A stretch of DNA of 64,000 nucleotides from Leucobacter sp042726155 (GCF_042726155.1 NZ_JBHXHV010000001.1:558001-622000), one strand, 5' to 3'. Shown: positions 24,888-33,264, counted from the stretch's first letter. A program made the numbers and translations. Notes: generated from the letters alone by a model not told the origin.

Positions 24888-26072
24888 CTAGTGGCCGCCG
24901 CCCGTGTAGGGGCCCGTCACCTTGAGTCGGTCGAGGTGTGCGGTGAGCGCGAACCGCGGATCCCAGCCGGTCACCGCGTCGAGGTCGTCGCCCGCGGCAA
25001 GTTGCGCCGCCCACTCGCCGAGCTGCGGCGAAAACTTGAAGCCGTGCCCCGACAGGCCGGTGATGGTGACGACGCGTCCGCTCGCGTTGCGGTCAACGAC
25101 CGGAAGCCGGTCGGGCGTGTAAGCGCAGTGGTGCACGCTCTGCCGCACGGGCTCGGGGTTGATCGAGGGGAAGAGTTCGGCGGCGCGCTGCCCGATCTTG
25201 ATGAGTTCAGCGCGGGTGTGCGATTTCGGCACGTCGTCGACATCGCGAAACACCGGCCACTCGGGGTTCGTGCACGCCTTGAACGAGTAACCGTCGAAGC
25301 TCGGCGCCCCGAAGAAGTGCACCGGCCCGACGTCGCGCAAGAACGCAGGGAACCGCTCGGGCACGAACTGCTCGGGGTGCCGCGGCATGAACCACGTCAG
25401 ACCGAGCACCTGCAGGCGCAGCAGGTCGTTGAGTTCGGGGGAGAGGCGGCTCGACCAGGATCCAGAAGCGACGACCACCGTTCGCGCCAGCCAGGCGCCC
25501 TGGGGTGTGCGCACCACGACGCCGTCGCCGCGCTCTTCGATCTCGAGCACTGGGGTGTTGAAGTGCAGCTCTGCACCGTTCGCTTCGGCCAGATCGAGTG
25601 CGGCCATCACGGCGACCTCGGGTCGCAGCCCGCCGCCGTGCTCGTCGAGCAGGCCGACGTCACCGTCGCCGATAGCGTGCTGGGGGTACTCGCGGCGCAG
25701 ATCCTCGGTGCTCAGCAGGCGGTGCGGAATGCCGAACTGCTGCACCGTGCCGATCGCCGTGGCGAGATCCGGAAACCCCGCGGGCGCAATGCTCAGGCAC
25801 CCCACCTCCGCGTAGATATCGCGGCCCGACTCCCGCTCGAGTTCACGCCACAGTGCCCGCGAGCGCTGAATCATGCCAACGTAGGTGCCGCCCTCGTGCA
25901 CCGCGGTGCGGAAGACGCGCGACTCTCCTGCGTAGGAACCGTGCGAGTGCACGCGTCCGTACTGCTCGATGCCGACGACCTTCAGGCCCTCGCGCTTGCT
26001 GAGCTGCCAGAGAGCCATCGAGCCAACAGTGCCGGCTCCGATGACGATCACGTCGGTGTGCTGCAGATTCAT
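24888..26072 (-). CDS. FAD-dependent amine oxidase (MTOX/monomeric sarcosine oxidase-like)
   Basis: 394 residues. The N-terminal dinucleotide fold reads VIVIGAGTVGSMALWQLSKRE. The C-terminal HHCAYTPDRLPVVDRN segment contains a Cys in the position used for covalent FAD in sarcosine and N-methyltryptophan oxidases, and GLSGHGFKFSPQLG is the usual final motif. It would oxidise a secondary or primary amine, giving H2O2. It lies 71 bp downstream of an ornithine-cyclodeaminase-like gene on the same strand, so both probably serve one amine-degradation route under the TetR at 27447. Confidence 0.88.
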   Translation of the reverse strand: MNLQHTDVIVIGAGTVGSMALWQLSKREGLKVVGIEQYGRVHSHGSYAGESRVFRTAVHEGGTYVGMIQRSRALWRELERESGRDIYAEVGCLSIAPAGFPDLATAIGTVQQFGIPHRLLSTEDLRREYPQHAIGDGDVGLLDEHGGGLRPEVAVMAALDLAEANGAELHFNTPVLEIEERGDGVVVRTPQGAWLARTVVVASGSWSSRLSPELNDLLRLQVLGLTWFMPRHPEQFVPERFPAFLRDVGPVHFFGAPSFDGYSFKACTNPEWPVFRDVDDVPKSHTRAELIKIGQRAAELFPSINPEPVRQSVHHCAYTPDRLPVVDRNASGRVVTITGLSGHGFKFSPQLGEWAAQLAAGDDLDAVTGWDPRFALTAHLDRLKVTGPYTGGGH

Positions 26073-26143
26073 CAGTCCTCAATCTCGAATTGTTCGTGTG
26101 GAATACCGCATACCCGCGCGCCAGAGCACGAGGACCGCAGCAC

Positions 26144-27295
26144 CTAGGCCAGCGCCGGAGTATCCCAGAGGTTCAATTTGGTGCCGATCCCGTCGCGTAC
26201 CGCGTTGCGGTACACCTGCGTCGCCCAGGCGACATCCTCGACCGGCATGCCGCCGACCGAGTAGATGAAGACCTCGTCGTCGTGCTGCCGCCCGGGCGTC
26301 ACGCCGCGAATGATCTCGCCCACGTCCTCGAACTGCGCGGGCGTCATGCGCCCCTCGCGCACCCGGTCGACGAGATGAATGCCCCAGATGCCCACGATCT
26401 CGTGGGCTGGCTCGGGGAGTTCTTCGGCCCAGGCTTGGTAGATCTTGCGGGCGTCGGCGACGTGTCGAGAGCGCTGCACGAGCGATTCCTCGACGGCGAG
26501 GTGCGCCGAGCAGCAGATGAACGCGCCGGGCTTCACCCACTCGTCGCGCACGAGCGGGTAGTGCTCTGATCCGGCCTTGCTCGGCACGGCGATGCTGACG
26601 ATGTCGGATCCGCGCACCGCGTTCTCGAAGCTGTCGACCTGCTCGATCGTGAGCTGCGGGAAGCGCTCGGCCGCCCAGGTGATGAACGTGTCGATGCCGC
26701 CCTGGCTGCGCCCGAAGACGCGTACGGTGTCGATGCCGGGGCGCACGGCGAGAAACGATTCGAGCGAGGTGCGATTCATCGGGCCCGGGCCGACGATCCC
26801 GACCACGCGTGCGTCTTCGCGAGCGAGGTAGCGTGCGCCGACGCCGGGGATCGCGCCCGTGCGGTACGCGCTCAGGAGGTTGGCCGACATGATGGCGAGC
26901 GGGGCGCCCGTGTCTTTGTCGCTGAGTGTGAACATCAGGATCGAGCGTGGCAATCCGCGCTCTTTGTTCGCGACGTTCGAGCCGTACCATTTGCAGCCGG
27001 CGGTCTGGTAGTCACCACCGAGATAGGCGGGCATCGCCATGAAGCGACGGTCGGGGCCGTCGACCGGCATGCCGGGGAACGTCTCTTCCTCGGGAAAGAA
27101 GATCTGTGCGCCGTGCGAATTGTTCTCGGTGCCCGCCATCCGGTAGTCGCCAGCGGCGAAGAGGCCGAGCATGTCTGCCATCGTGTCGACGCACGCGGGC
27201 ATGTCGGTGACGCCGGCGCGAATCATGTCGGGTTCGCTGAGGTACAGGAAGTCAATGCGGGTATCGCTGGCGGATGCCTCTGAGGTCTGCGGCAC
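26144..27295 (-). CDS. Ornithine cyclodeaminase/mu-crystallin family protein (tyramine oxidase subunit B-like)
   Basis: About 383 residues from the GTG at 27295. Upstream in-frame codons exist but overlap the promoter. It opens with FLYLSEPDMIRAGVTDM. The NAD-binding stretch is VVGIVGPGPMNRTSLESF, and RFMAMPAYLGG and KWYGSNVANKERGLPRS match the group often annotated as tyramine oxidase subunit B. Family enzymes are NAD(P)-dependent deaminases, imine reductases or dehydrogenases. With the amine oxidase downstream, an imine- or amine-processing step is likely. A strong promoter with an operator palindrome lies 77-105 bp upstream. Confidence 0.8.
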   Translation of the reverse strand: MPQTSEASASDTRIDFLYLSEPDMIRAGVTDMPACVDTMADMLGLFAAGDYRMAGTENNSHGAQIFFPEEETFPGMPVDGPDRRFMAMPAYLGGDYQTAGCKWYGSNVANKERGLPRSILMFTLSDKDTGAPLAIMSANLLSAYRTGAIPGVGARYLAREDARVVGIVGPGPMNRTSLESFLAVRPGIDTVRVFGRSQGGIDTFITWAAERFPQLTIEQVDSFENAVRGSDIVSIAVPSKAGSEHYPLVRDEWVKPGAFICCSAHLAVEESLVQRSRHVADARKIYQAWAEELPEPAHEIVGIWGIHLVDRVREGRMTPAQFEDVGEIIRGVTPGRQHDDEVFIYSVGGMPVEDVAWATQVYRNAVRDGIGTKLNLWDTPALA

Positions 27296-27371
27296 GTCGG
27301 TGTGTCCCTTCGATCGTTCCCGGCGGCGACGCCGGTCGGGTCCGCTTGCCGGGATCCGATTCGGTAGCGTC

Positions 27372-27400
27372 AGCCTAGGACTATCCATATGGATAGTCAA
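27372..27400 (-). promoter_or_regulatory. Promoter with 20-bp perfect operator palindrome
   Basis: On the minus strand, TTGACT (-35, 27395-27400) and TAGGCT (-10, 27372-27377) are 17 bp apart. The spacer and -35 are covered by GACTATCCATATGGATAGTC (27379-27398), a perfect 20-bp palindrome. Binding there would block RNA polymerase. It is the likely site of the TetR encoded just upstream (27447-28016) and drives the cyclodeaminase-like/amine-oxidase pair. Confidence 0.75.
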
Positions 27401-27446
27401 GGGCGTAATTTCACGCCAGCGGTGCCGGATCGCCAGGCTGCCGTGC

Positions 27447-28016
27447 TCAGTGCTGCGTCTGGGCCTGTGCCACGAGTGCGCGAACGCGTGCAAGCGCGGG
27501 TTCTACGCTTTCGGGGAGCACGAGTTGCTTAAAGACGATGCCGTCGAGGGTGAACCAGATCAGTTCGGTGAGTTCGGCATCATCGACCCCGAGCCGCGCG
27601 AGTTGGCGCGAAATCGCCTCGCGGTACGCGAGATAGTGGCGTTCGGCGAGCGGGCGCAGTTCGGGGCGACGCCGCGATTCGAGCAGCAACTCGTACTGAA
27701 AGGCCTGCGTGCCGCTCTCGCGATCGGCGAGGGATTCAATTCCAGCGGCAAATGTGTCGGCCGTCAGCCCCTCCTCGACCATGTTCGAGCCTCGGAGGCT
27801 CTCGTCGATGGCATACTCCATGGCTTCCGCGACGAGTTGATCGCGCGTACCGAAATGGTGGCGCACGAGCCCGTGGGAGACGCCGGCTTCGGCGGCAACG
27901 GCGCGATACGTGAGCGCGCGCAGGCCGCCGGACGCGACAACAACGACCGTCGCCCGCAGCAGCGCTTCGCGCCCGGATACGTCTTTCATGGTGTCGAGCG
28001 TATCGGTTGATGCCAT
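27447..28016 (-). CDS. TetR/AcrR-family regulator
   Basis: 189 residues. HTH: REALLRATVVVVASGGLRAL, then LTYRAVAAEAGVSHGLVRHHF. The C-terminal domain (about residues 75-185) is of the TetR_C type that senses small molecules. It is encoded upstream of the cyclodeaminase-like and amine-oxidase genes on the same strand, separated by a 20-bp palindromic operator within a consensus promoter. Repression of those genes and induction by an amine are inferred. Confidence 0.88.
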   Translation of the reverse strand: MASTDTLDTMKDVSGREALLRATVVVVASGGLRALTYRAVAAEAGVSHGLVRHHFGTRDQLVAEAMEYAIDESLRGSNMVEEGLTADTFAAGIESLADRESGTQAFQYELLLESRRRPELRPLAERHYLAYREAISRQLARLGVDDAELTELIWFTLDGIVFKQLVLPESVEPALARVRALVAQAQTQH

Positions 28017-28129
28017 CGGCTTCCGGCAGACGAACTGGTCTCTTCGCGTGCGCTGACCGCGTCTCGCGTGGACACCGCGATGTCCGATTTCCGCGTGTGT
28101 CCACAGCCACCGCCCGCGAGAATAGTCAC

Positions 28130-29737
28130 GTGCCCACTACGACCCCCGCCCTCCCGCTCGACTTCGACGCGTGCTACCGAGCCGCCTCGGGGCGGGATGC
28201 GCGCTGGGACGGGCGCATCTATCTCGGCGTGACAAGCACCGGTATTTACTGCCGTCCGTCGTGCCCGGCGAGAAAGCCGACGCCCGCGAATTGCCGCTTC
28301 TTTCCGAGCGCCGCCGCGTGTGTCGCCGCGGGCTTCCGCGCGTGCAAACGGTGCCGCCCCGAAGCCGTGCCCGGAACGCGTGATTGGGATGCGCGCGGTG
28401 ACCTCGTGGCGCGGGCCGTGCGGCGCATTCGCGATGGAGCGATTGACGCGGTCGGGGTGAGTGGGCTCGCGCAAGAGCTCGCGGTCAGCGAGCGGCACCT
28501 GCGGCGCATGCTGATCGACGAGGTTGGCGCCGGTCCGCTGCAGCTCGCTCGCACGCGGCGGGCTCACGCGGCTCGCGCTCTGATCGACGAAACCGATCTG
28601 TCGCTCGCCGACATTGCGTTTGCCGCCGGATTCGGCAGCGTGCGACAGTTCGGCGACACGATGCGCGAGGAGTTCGGCGTCGCGCCGTCACAATTGTCTC
28701 GGCGTGCGCGAGCTGCATCGCTTGCTTCCCCAACTTCCGCCGCGAGCCATGACGCGTTGGGGCCGGTGTCTGACGAGCGCCCGACGCTGTCGCTGCGGCT
28801 GCGCACCCGCGCGCCGTTCGACGGGGCGGCCCTACACGCGTCGCTCGTCGCGCACGCCGTGCCGGGCCGAGACGTGATTCACGCCGACGGCACGACCGAG
28901 CACGCGATTGATGTCGCCGGAGGCACCGCTGTAGCGCGTGTGCACTGGCCAGAGGTGCCGGGCGGCGAACGGAACGGGTCGCTCTCGTCCGGGGAGCGGG
29001 CCCTAGCGGGTGCCGCGATCGGCGTACCCGTCTCGATCACGCTGCCCAGGCTTGCCGACGCCATGCCCGCGATTCGCACCGTGCGCCGCATGCTCGATCT
29101 CGATGCCGACCCCGGCCAGATCGCGGAGGCGCTGAGTTTCGATCCTCGTCTCGCGCCGCTCGTACAGGGCCGCCCGGGCCTCCGATTGCCCGCGGCACGC
29201 GAGCCGCGAGAATCAGCGCTTGGCACGGTGCTCGGGCAGCAGGTATCGCTTGCGGCGGCGCGCACGCTGCAGGGCAGGCTCGCAGAGCGGTTCGCGACGA
29301 TGCCGGTCGCGCCATCAGCGGTCGCGCCGGGGTTCCACGGTGTGCTCGACGTGTCGGCGGTCGCTGCGCTGCCGGCGGCCGAGCTGCGCGAAATCTTACG
29401 GATCACCGGCAGTCGCTCCGAAACACTGCGCGCGCTCGCGCTGGCGATCGAGGCGGGCCTCGATTTGGGGTCGGGGGCGGATCGCGCCCGCACGCGTGCC
29501 GAGCTCGCCGACATCCGCGGAATCGGGCCGTGGACGGTCGAGATTATTGCGATGCGAGCGCTGGGGGATCCGGACGCGTACCCGGCGGGCGACCTGATCC
29601 TGCGCCGCGCGCTCGGCGATCCGGCCCCGAAGCAGGGCGAGCAGATTGCCGCGCCGTGGCGCCCGTACCGCGGGTATGCCACGCAGCATCTCTGGGCAGA
29701 CTTTCTTGAAACCACTGCACGAAAGGGAGCATTATGA
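28130..29737 (+). CDS. Ada-AlkA fusion: methyl-sensing activator with 3-methyladenine DNA glycosylase
   Basis: About 535 residues from the GTG at 28130. Order: Ada zinc domain (IYCRPSCPARKPTPANCRFF and RACKRC, with four Cys, one serving as methyl-phosphotriester acceptor), AraC-type HTH (about 90-175), AlkA N-terminal domain (about 200-310) and HhH-GPD glycosylase (LGQQVSLAAARTL, DIRGIGPWTVEII). The E. coli Ada C-terminal alkyltransferase is replaced here by the glycosylase. It senses methylation damage, activates the regulon and excises alkylated bases. No SD is seen; GAGAAT (28118-28123) lies 6 nt before the GTG. It overlaps ogt by 4 bp. Confidence 0.92.
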   Translation: MPTTTPALPLDFDACYRAASGRDARWDGRIYLGVTSTGIYCRPSCPARKPTPANCRFFPSAAACVAAGFRACKRCRPEAVPGTRDWDARGDLVARAVRRIRDGAIDAVGVSGLAQELAVSERHLRRMLIDEVGAGPLQLARTRRAHAARALIDETDLSLADIAFAAGFGSVRQFGDTMREEFGVAPSQLSRRARAASLASPTSAASHDALGPVSDERPTLSLRLRTRAPFDGAALHASLVAHAVPGRDVIHADGTTEHAIDVAGGTAVARVHWPEVPGGERNGSLSSGERALAGAAIGVPVSITLPRLADAMPAIRTVRRMLDLDADPGQIAEALSFDPRLAPLVQGRPGLRLPAAREPRESALGTVLGQQVSLAAARTLQGRLAERFATMPVAPSAVAPGFHGVLDVSAVAALPAAELREILRITGSRSETLRALALAIEAGLDLGSGADRARTRAELADIRGIGPWTVEIIAMRALGDPDAYPAGDLILRRALGDPAPKQGEQIAAPWRPYRGYATQHLWADFLETTARKGAL

Positions 29738-30312
29738 CTTCGAATTTGGCTCCGGACTTGGCACCGCTGAATCGCACGGTCGTCGATATCGTTGGCGCCC
29801 CGTTCCATGCGATCTGGTCGCCGGAGGATGGCGCGATTCGCGCCGCTGGGTTCGCGACCGATGCCGACCCCGACGCGGACTCGCTGGCGGAGCGGCTGTT
29901 CCGCATCGATGCGGACGCGGCTGCGCGCGGTGTCGCCGAGTCCGTGCAGGGCGGCGATGGACCTGTCGCGGATGCGCTGCGCGCCTACGCTGGCGGGCAG
30001 CTTGACGCGATCGACGCATTGGCCGTGCGGCAACCCGAGACGCCGTTTCGAGGTGAGGTGTGGCGTGCCCTGCGTCGCGTCGATGCCGGACGCGCGGTGA
30101 CGTACACCGAGCTTGCCGGCCTCGCGGGGCGGGCGTCAGCGGTGCGGGCCGCGGCGTCAGGGTGCGCGAACAACCTCGTCGCCCTCGTGGTGCCGTGTCA
30201 CCGCATCGTGCGCACGGACGGTGGACTCGGCGGGTACCTGTTTGGCGTTGACATTAAAGAGCGGCTGCTGCGCCACGAAGGTGCGTTGCCGGAGATGCTG
30301 TTCGCCGGGTAG
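29734..30312 (+). CDS. ogt: Methylated-DNA--protein-cysteine methyltransferase
   Basis: 192 residues. The active-site motif is VVPCHRIV, with the acceptor Cys, followed by GGLGGYLFGVDIKERLL. The HTH segment AASGCANNLVALVVPCHR matches the family. It repairs O6-methylguanine by suicide transfer of the alkyl group. The ATG lies in the ATGA overlap with the Ada-AlkA gene, so the two-gene operon together supplies all activities of E. coli Ada plus AlkA. Confidence 0.95.
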   Translation: MTSNLAPDLAPLNRTVVDIVGAPFHAIWSPEDGAIRAAGFATDADPDADSLAERLFRIDADAAARGVAESVQGGDGPVADALRAYAGGQLDAIDALAVRQPETPFRGEVWRALRRVDAGRAVTYTELAGLAGRASAVRAAASGCANNLVALVVPCHRIVRTDGGLGGYLFGVDIKERLLRHEGALPEMLFAG

Positions 30313-30328
30313 TGCGGGTGCTGAGCGC

Positions 30329-30529
30329 TTAGGCTGGCGAGAACCGGTTGCGCAGTTCGGCAGCACGACGAATGTCGCCCTCGAGCGCTGCGGTCTGCTC
30401 GGAAGTGAGCGACCCATTCTTCTTGGCGGTGTCGAGTTTTTCGAGCCCGGCCTGCACCTCGTTGTCGAGTCCGTCGAGCACAACCTGCTGAATGCTCTGG
30501 GGAAGGCGCTGGAAGCTTGTCGTATCCAT
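30329..30529 (-). CDS. Small hypothetical helical protein
   Basis: 66 residues starting MDTTSFQRLPQSIQQ. It is rich in Gln, Leu, Glu and Ala, with no membrane segment or Cys, and looks wholly helical. No SD precedes the ATG; TACCTT (30536-30541, complement) lies 6 nt upstream, suggesting a leaderless mRNA. It is convergent with ogt (16-bp gap). I do not recognise the family. The 192 bp between it and the lipoprotein gene (30530-30721) hold its promoter and nothing else evident. Confidence 0.55.
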   Translation of the reverse strand: MDTTSFQRLPQSIQQVVLDGLDNEVQAGLEKLDTAKKNGSLTSEQTAALEGDIRRAAELRNRFSPA

Positions 30530-30721
30530 ACTGACAAGGTACAAGGTGCGGGCCCATTCCGTCACATTGTCGCGGCGATTATTGTGCGTGTTGCGGCCCG
30601 ATGGTGCCTCTTCGGTGGCTCAACGCCACTTCACCGCAGATTCAGCGCGGAATCAACACCGTTTCGACGGGTCGTCTGCCTCGTCTCAATTGCGCGGATG
30701 CGGCGCTACGGTTCCCCGAGG

Positions 30722-31135
30722 CTACGGCGCCTCCACAGTGACCGCGATCGTTGACGTTTTCTGCTCGGCCGGGTCGTCGGGAACGGCGCCCCGAAACTGA
30801 TACTCGAACTGAATCTTCGTCATCCCGGACCCGACCGCGGCAAAATGGTACGTCAAATGACTCGGGCCGCCGACGCTGCCCTTCTCTCCGAGATACTCGG
30901 ACTGCGCATCGGCCGGGCCCAGGACGGCGGGGTCGGGCTGCGCGACGACCACCCACTCTGATCCCACCGAGTGGTTGACCTCGCCGAAGTCGATAACGAG
31001 CTCTTCGCCCTGCGTGACGGTCACCTCGGACTGCGTAAACCCAATGGTTTCCGTCTTCGCGGCGCAACCGCTCACGCCGACCGAAATCAGGCCGACAACG
31101 GCTGCAACAAGTAACCCCGCGACGCGATTCTTCAT
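30722..31135 (-). CDS. Lipoprotein with chagasin/I42-like domain
   Basis: 137 residues. The signal peptide ends in the lipobox VSGC (Cys24). The mature part is a short beta-rich domain (ELVIDFGEVNHSVGSEWVVV, then THYHF-like LTYHFAAVGSGMTKIQFEYQF) that resembles bacterial I42 cysteine-protease inhibitor-like proteins. The canonical NPTTG loop is not obvious (GEVNHSVG in its place), so inhibitor activity is uncertain. It is likely a cell-surface lipoprotein. Monocistronic. Confidence 0.65.
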   Translation of the reverse strand: MKNRVAGLLVAAVVGLISVGVSGCAAKTETIGFTQSEVTVTQGEELVIDFGEVNHSVGSEWVVVAQPDPAVLGPADAQSEYLGEKGSVGGPSHLTYHFAAVGSGMTKIQFEYQFRGAVPDDPAEQKTSTIAVTVEAP

Positions 31136-31181
31136 GCGCCCACCCTAGTGCTCGCGCTGCCGCCCGCCGCTAGCGCCCTCT

Positions 31182-31238
31182 GGAGGTGACAAAAACTCCG
31201 CTTAAGACGGCGTTTTAGGCGGAGTTTCTGTCGCCTCC
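31182..31238. terminator. Terminator-family palindrome C
   Basis: 28-nt arms match as inverted repeats at 24 of 28 positions around a 1-nt centre; three of the four differences would still pair as G-U in one transcript. The core ACTCCGC...GCGGAGT is flanked by paired A and T tracts, so it can act in both directions. It lies 30 bp 3' of the small membrane-protein gene. Its right arm shares a 25-nt sequence, inverted, with the palindrome at 31792. Confidence 0.75.
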
Positions 31239-31268
31239 TCCCGCAGAGCAAGGTGGATGAGCCCGTGA

Positions 31269-31436
31269 TCAGGGCTTCTTGATGCGCCCCTTGATCGTGC
31301 CGACGATCAGCGTTCCGAGGAAGAGAATGATCCCGATGACCGCGAGCCAGAGCAGTCCCTTGAAGACAAATCCAATGACCGAAAGGATCGCCCAGATCAC
31401 GAGAAGAATAACGACGACTGTCCATAAGTTCCTCAT
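31269..31436 (-). CDS. Small two-helix membrane protein
   Basis: 55 residues starting MRNLWTVVVILLVIWAILSV. It has two hydrophobic segments (about 5-24 and 28-45) and a basic C-terminus (KGRIKKP), so both ends are probably cytoplasmic or membrane-surface. TACGAT (31444-31449, complement) lies 7 nt before the ATG and no SD is present, implying a leaderless message. Such small hydrophobic proteins are common in actinobacteria; function unknown. Confidence 0.6.
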   Translation of the reverse strand: MRNLWTVVVILLVIWAILSVIGFVFKGLLWLAVIGIILFLGTLIVGTIKGRIKKP

Positions 31437-31600
31437 GGAACACATCGTATGTGTGTGCGGTGCGAGGTGACACCCCTTGCGCCTGAATCCCAAGCCGTGC
31501 TGGCGAGCGTACGCATACTGCCCGAATCAGGGAGAACTGGCGCCATTTGCGTACGTTCGAAGGCCCAGGTAGCACGCGACGCAGCCCAAGGCTGTCTTGG

Positions 31601-31641
31601 GAAACAAAGAACGGGCCTTCTCGTGGAGGAAAAGGCCCGTT
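31601..31641 (-). terminator. Intrinsic terminator of tRNA-Gly
   Basis: Reading the minus strand, AACGGGCCTT (complement of 31632-31641) pairs with AAGGCCCGTT (complement of 31610-31619) and is followed by CTTTGTTTC. It begins 4 nt after the tRNA 3' end, a classic factor-independent terminator. Confidence 0.85.
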
Positions 31642-31644
31642 CAG

Positions 31645-31715
31645 AGGGGATGACGGGAATCGAACCCGCGCTATCAGCTTGGGAAGCTGAAGTTCTACCA
31701 TTGAACTACATCCCC
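31645..31715 (-). tRNA. tRNA-Gly (anticodon CCC)
   Basis: 71 nt including the discriminator U, without encoded CCA. The acceptor stem GGGGATG/CATCCCC, D arm with AATGGTA loop, anticodon stem TCAGC/GCTGA with loop TTCCCAA, and T arm GCGGG-TTCGATT-CCCGT all pair. The loop centre CCC reads GGG glycine codons. Confidence 0.96.
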
Positions 31716-31791
31716 GCGTGAGGATCACTGCGATCCCGACCCATCTACCGTAGCAGAGATGACCGCCTCGCCCGCCTCAGCCCACCCCCGC

Positions 31792-31842
31792 GGCGACAGA
31801 AACTCCGCCTAAAACGCGCTGAGAGGCGGAGTTTTCGTCGCC
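31792..31842. terminator. Terminator-family palindrome D
   Basis: GGCGACAGAAACTCCGCCT pairs with 31824-31842 with a single mismatch around a 13-nt loop; A and T tracts flank the GC core on both sides. It shares a 25-nt sequence in inverted orientation with palindrome C (31211-31235). It lies 80 bp 3' of the serine-hydrolase-like gene and downstream of nothing on the plus strand. The 80 bp between are GC-rich with repeats of GAGCCCGGGAGCC. Confidence 0.75.
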
Positions 31843-31921
31843 TCCAAAGGAGCCGAGAGGGCCTGGCCCGGGAGCCGGGGAGGAGCCCGGGAGCCCGGGA
31901 GCCGGGGAGGGGCCGGGCCGG

Positions 31922-33178
31922 CTACTGGCAGACGGCGAACTTCGCCAGCTTGGCGGCCTGGTCGTCTGCGGTCCAGCCGAGCTCGGGGGCGACACCCTGA
32001 GCCTGCGCGAGCGAGGCGAGCTGGTAGGCGAGCGCTTTCGCAAACTTCGCGCCGGCCGACGAGTTGTTCAGCGACACGACCACTGAGAAGCCACTGTCAG
32101 GATCGGAGTAGGCGGCGGTGATGGTGCCCGTGATCGCGCCGGAGCGACCGTACAGCGGGCCCTCCTTCTCGACGCCGAAGCCCCACTGACGGCCGTCTTC
32201 CGACACCTCGGAGGTCGGCTCACCATTTTCGTCGCGTTCCGGGTTTGCTACCGGGGCCGTCTTCGTGACGACGTCGGCGTTCTTGCCACCGAACGTGCCG
32301 CCGAGGTAGCTGTCGTAGAAGTTCTTGAGGTCGGTGGCGGTGGTCACTGTTGCGCCAGCGCCACCCAGCATCGACGGCGAAACCTCTGCGATCTTCATGG
32401 GCTCCGCGTCGCACACGGCCTTTCCGCCACTCGACGGGTAAGCCAACCCCGCGAGTGTTGTGCCCGACACCGTCGTGCTGTCCATGCTCGGGAAGTAGCT
32501 TGAGCCCATCTTGGCATCCGAGAAGACGTGCTCGTTCAGCAGGTCGGGAATCTCTTCGCCGGTCTTCACTTTCAGTGCACGCGCGAGCAGCACGGCGTTC
32601 GTATCCGACTGGTGAAAGTCGAGCCCGGGCCACGACTCGGGCGACTTCGAGAGGCCCTGTGCGATGAGTTCCTGCTCGGCCCAGGGTCGAGTCGGGTTAT
32701 TCGCGAAAATATCGTTGTACGCGCCCTTGTAATCAGCGATTCCGGAGCGCATCTCGCACAGCTGACGGTACGTGACGTCTTCGATATCTGACTGGCGCGT
32801 GAGGTCGTCAGAGACCTTGCCATCGAGCTTGATTGTGCCATCAGCCGCGAGGTCGAGCACCAGCGCGCACATCACCGGCTGCGTCGCCTGAGCGCCGCGA
32901 ATGCGTGCAGATCCATCGATGCCGCTGTCGCCGTATCCGCGCAGGTACTCGCTCCCGTCGTTACCCCACACGCCGACGACCGCTTCGGTCGAGCCGCTCT
33001 GCTTCATCGCTGTGGCGACCGCGTCGTCGATGCTGTTCGCGAGGCCAGCGTCGACGGTGTTGACGTCGGCGTTACTGCCCGTCGAACCTCCGCCGGAGCA
33101 CGCTGTCAACCCGAGGGTCGCAGCGACAAGGGCCCCAACAACCAGCAGGCGGGTGCGAGGAGCAAAGCGCGGAATCAA
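31922..33178 (-). CDS. Serine-hydrolase/beta-lactamase-fold lipoprotein lacking catalytic motifs
   Basis: 418 residues. The TTG start gives a signal peptide with lipobox LTAC. Overall it aligns with class C beta-lactamase/R61 DD-peptidase-type proteins (LCEMRSGIADYKG, then TGEEIPDLLNEHVF, then LNNSSAGAKFAKAL). Yet the usual SxxK position reads RIRGAQATQPVM, the YxN position LDFHQSDTN and the H/KxG position YGRSGAITG. All three active-site motifs appear substituted, so it may be a non-catalytic binder or sensor of cell-wall material. The frame is intact with normal codon use, which argues against a decaying pseudogene. Divergent from the heme oxygenase gene. Confidence 0.78.
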   Translation of the reverse strand: MIPRFAPRTRLLVVGALVAATLGLTACSGGGSTGSNADVNTVDAGLANSIDDAVATAMKQSGSTEAVVGVWGNDGSEYLRGYGDSGIDGSARIRGAQATQPVMCALVLDLAADGTIKLDGKVSDDLTRQSDIEDVTYRQLCEMRSGIADYKGAYNDIFANNPTRPWAEQELIAQGLSKSPESWPGLDFHQSDTNAVLLARALKVKTGEEIPDLLNEHVFSDAKMGSSYFPSMDSTTVSGTTLAGLAYPSSGGKAVCDAEPMKIAEVSPSMLGGAGATVTTATDLKNFYDSYLGGTFGGKNADVVTKTAPVANPERDENGEPTSEVSEDGRQWGFGVEKEGPLYGRSGAITGTITAAYSDPDSGFSVVVSLNNSSAGAKFAKALAYQLASLAQAQGVAPELGWTADDQAAKLAKFAVCQ

Positions 33179-33264
33179 ATTCAGCCGCCAATCTCGGAGG
33201 TGAAACGGACACAGAACACCGGGAGTCTACTGTGTGCAACTGAGAAGATGGCCGACAGATGAAG

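Noticed and set aside
31239..31791. Insertion sequence between palindromes C and D
   Set aside because: The bracketed segment holds a tRNA and a 55-residue membrane protein, no transposase and no target-site duplication.
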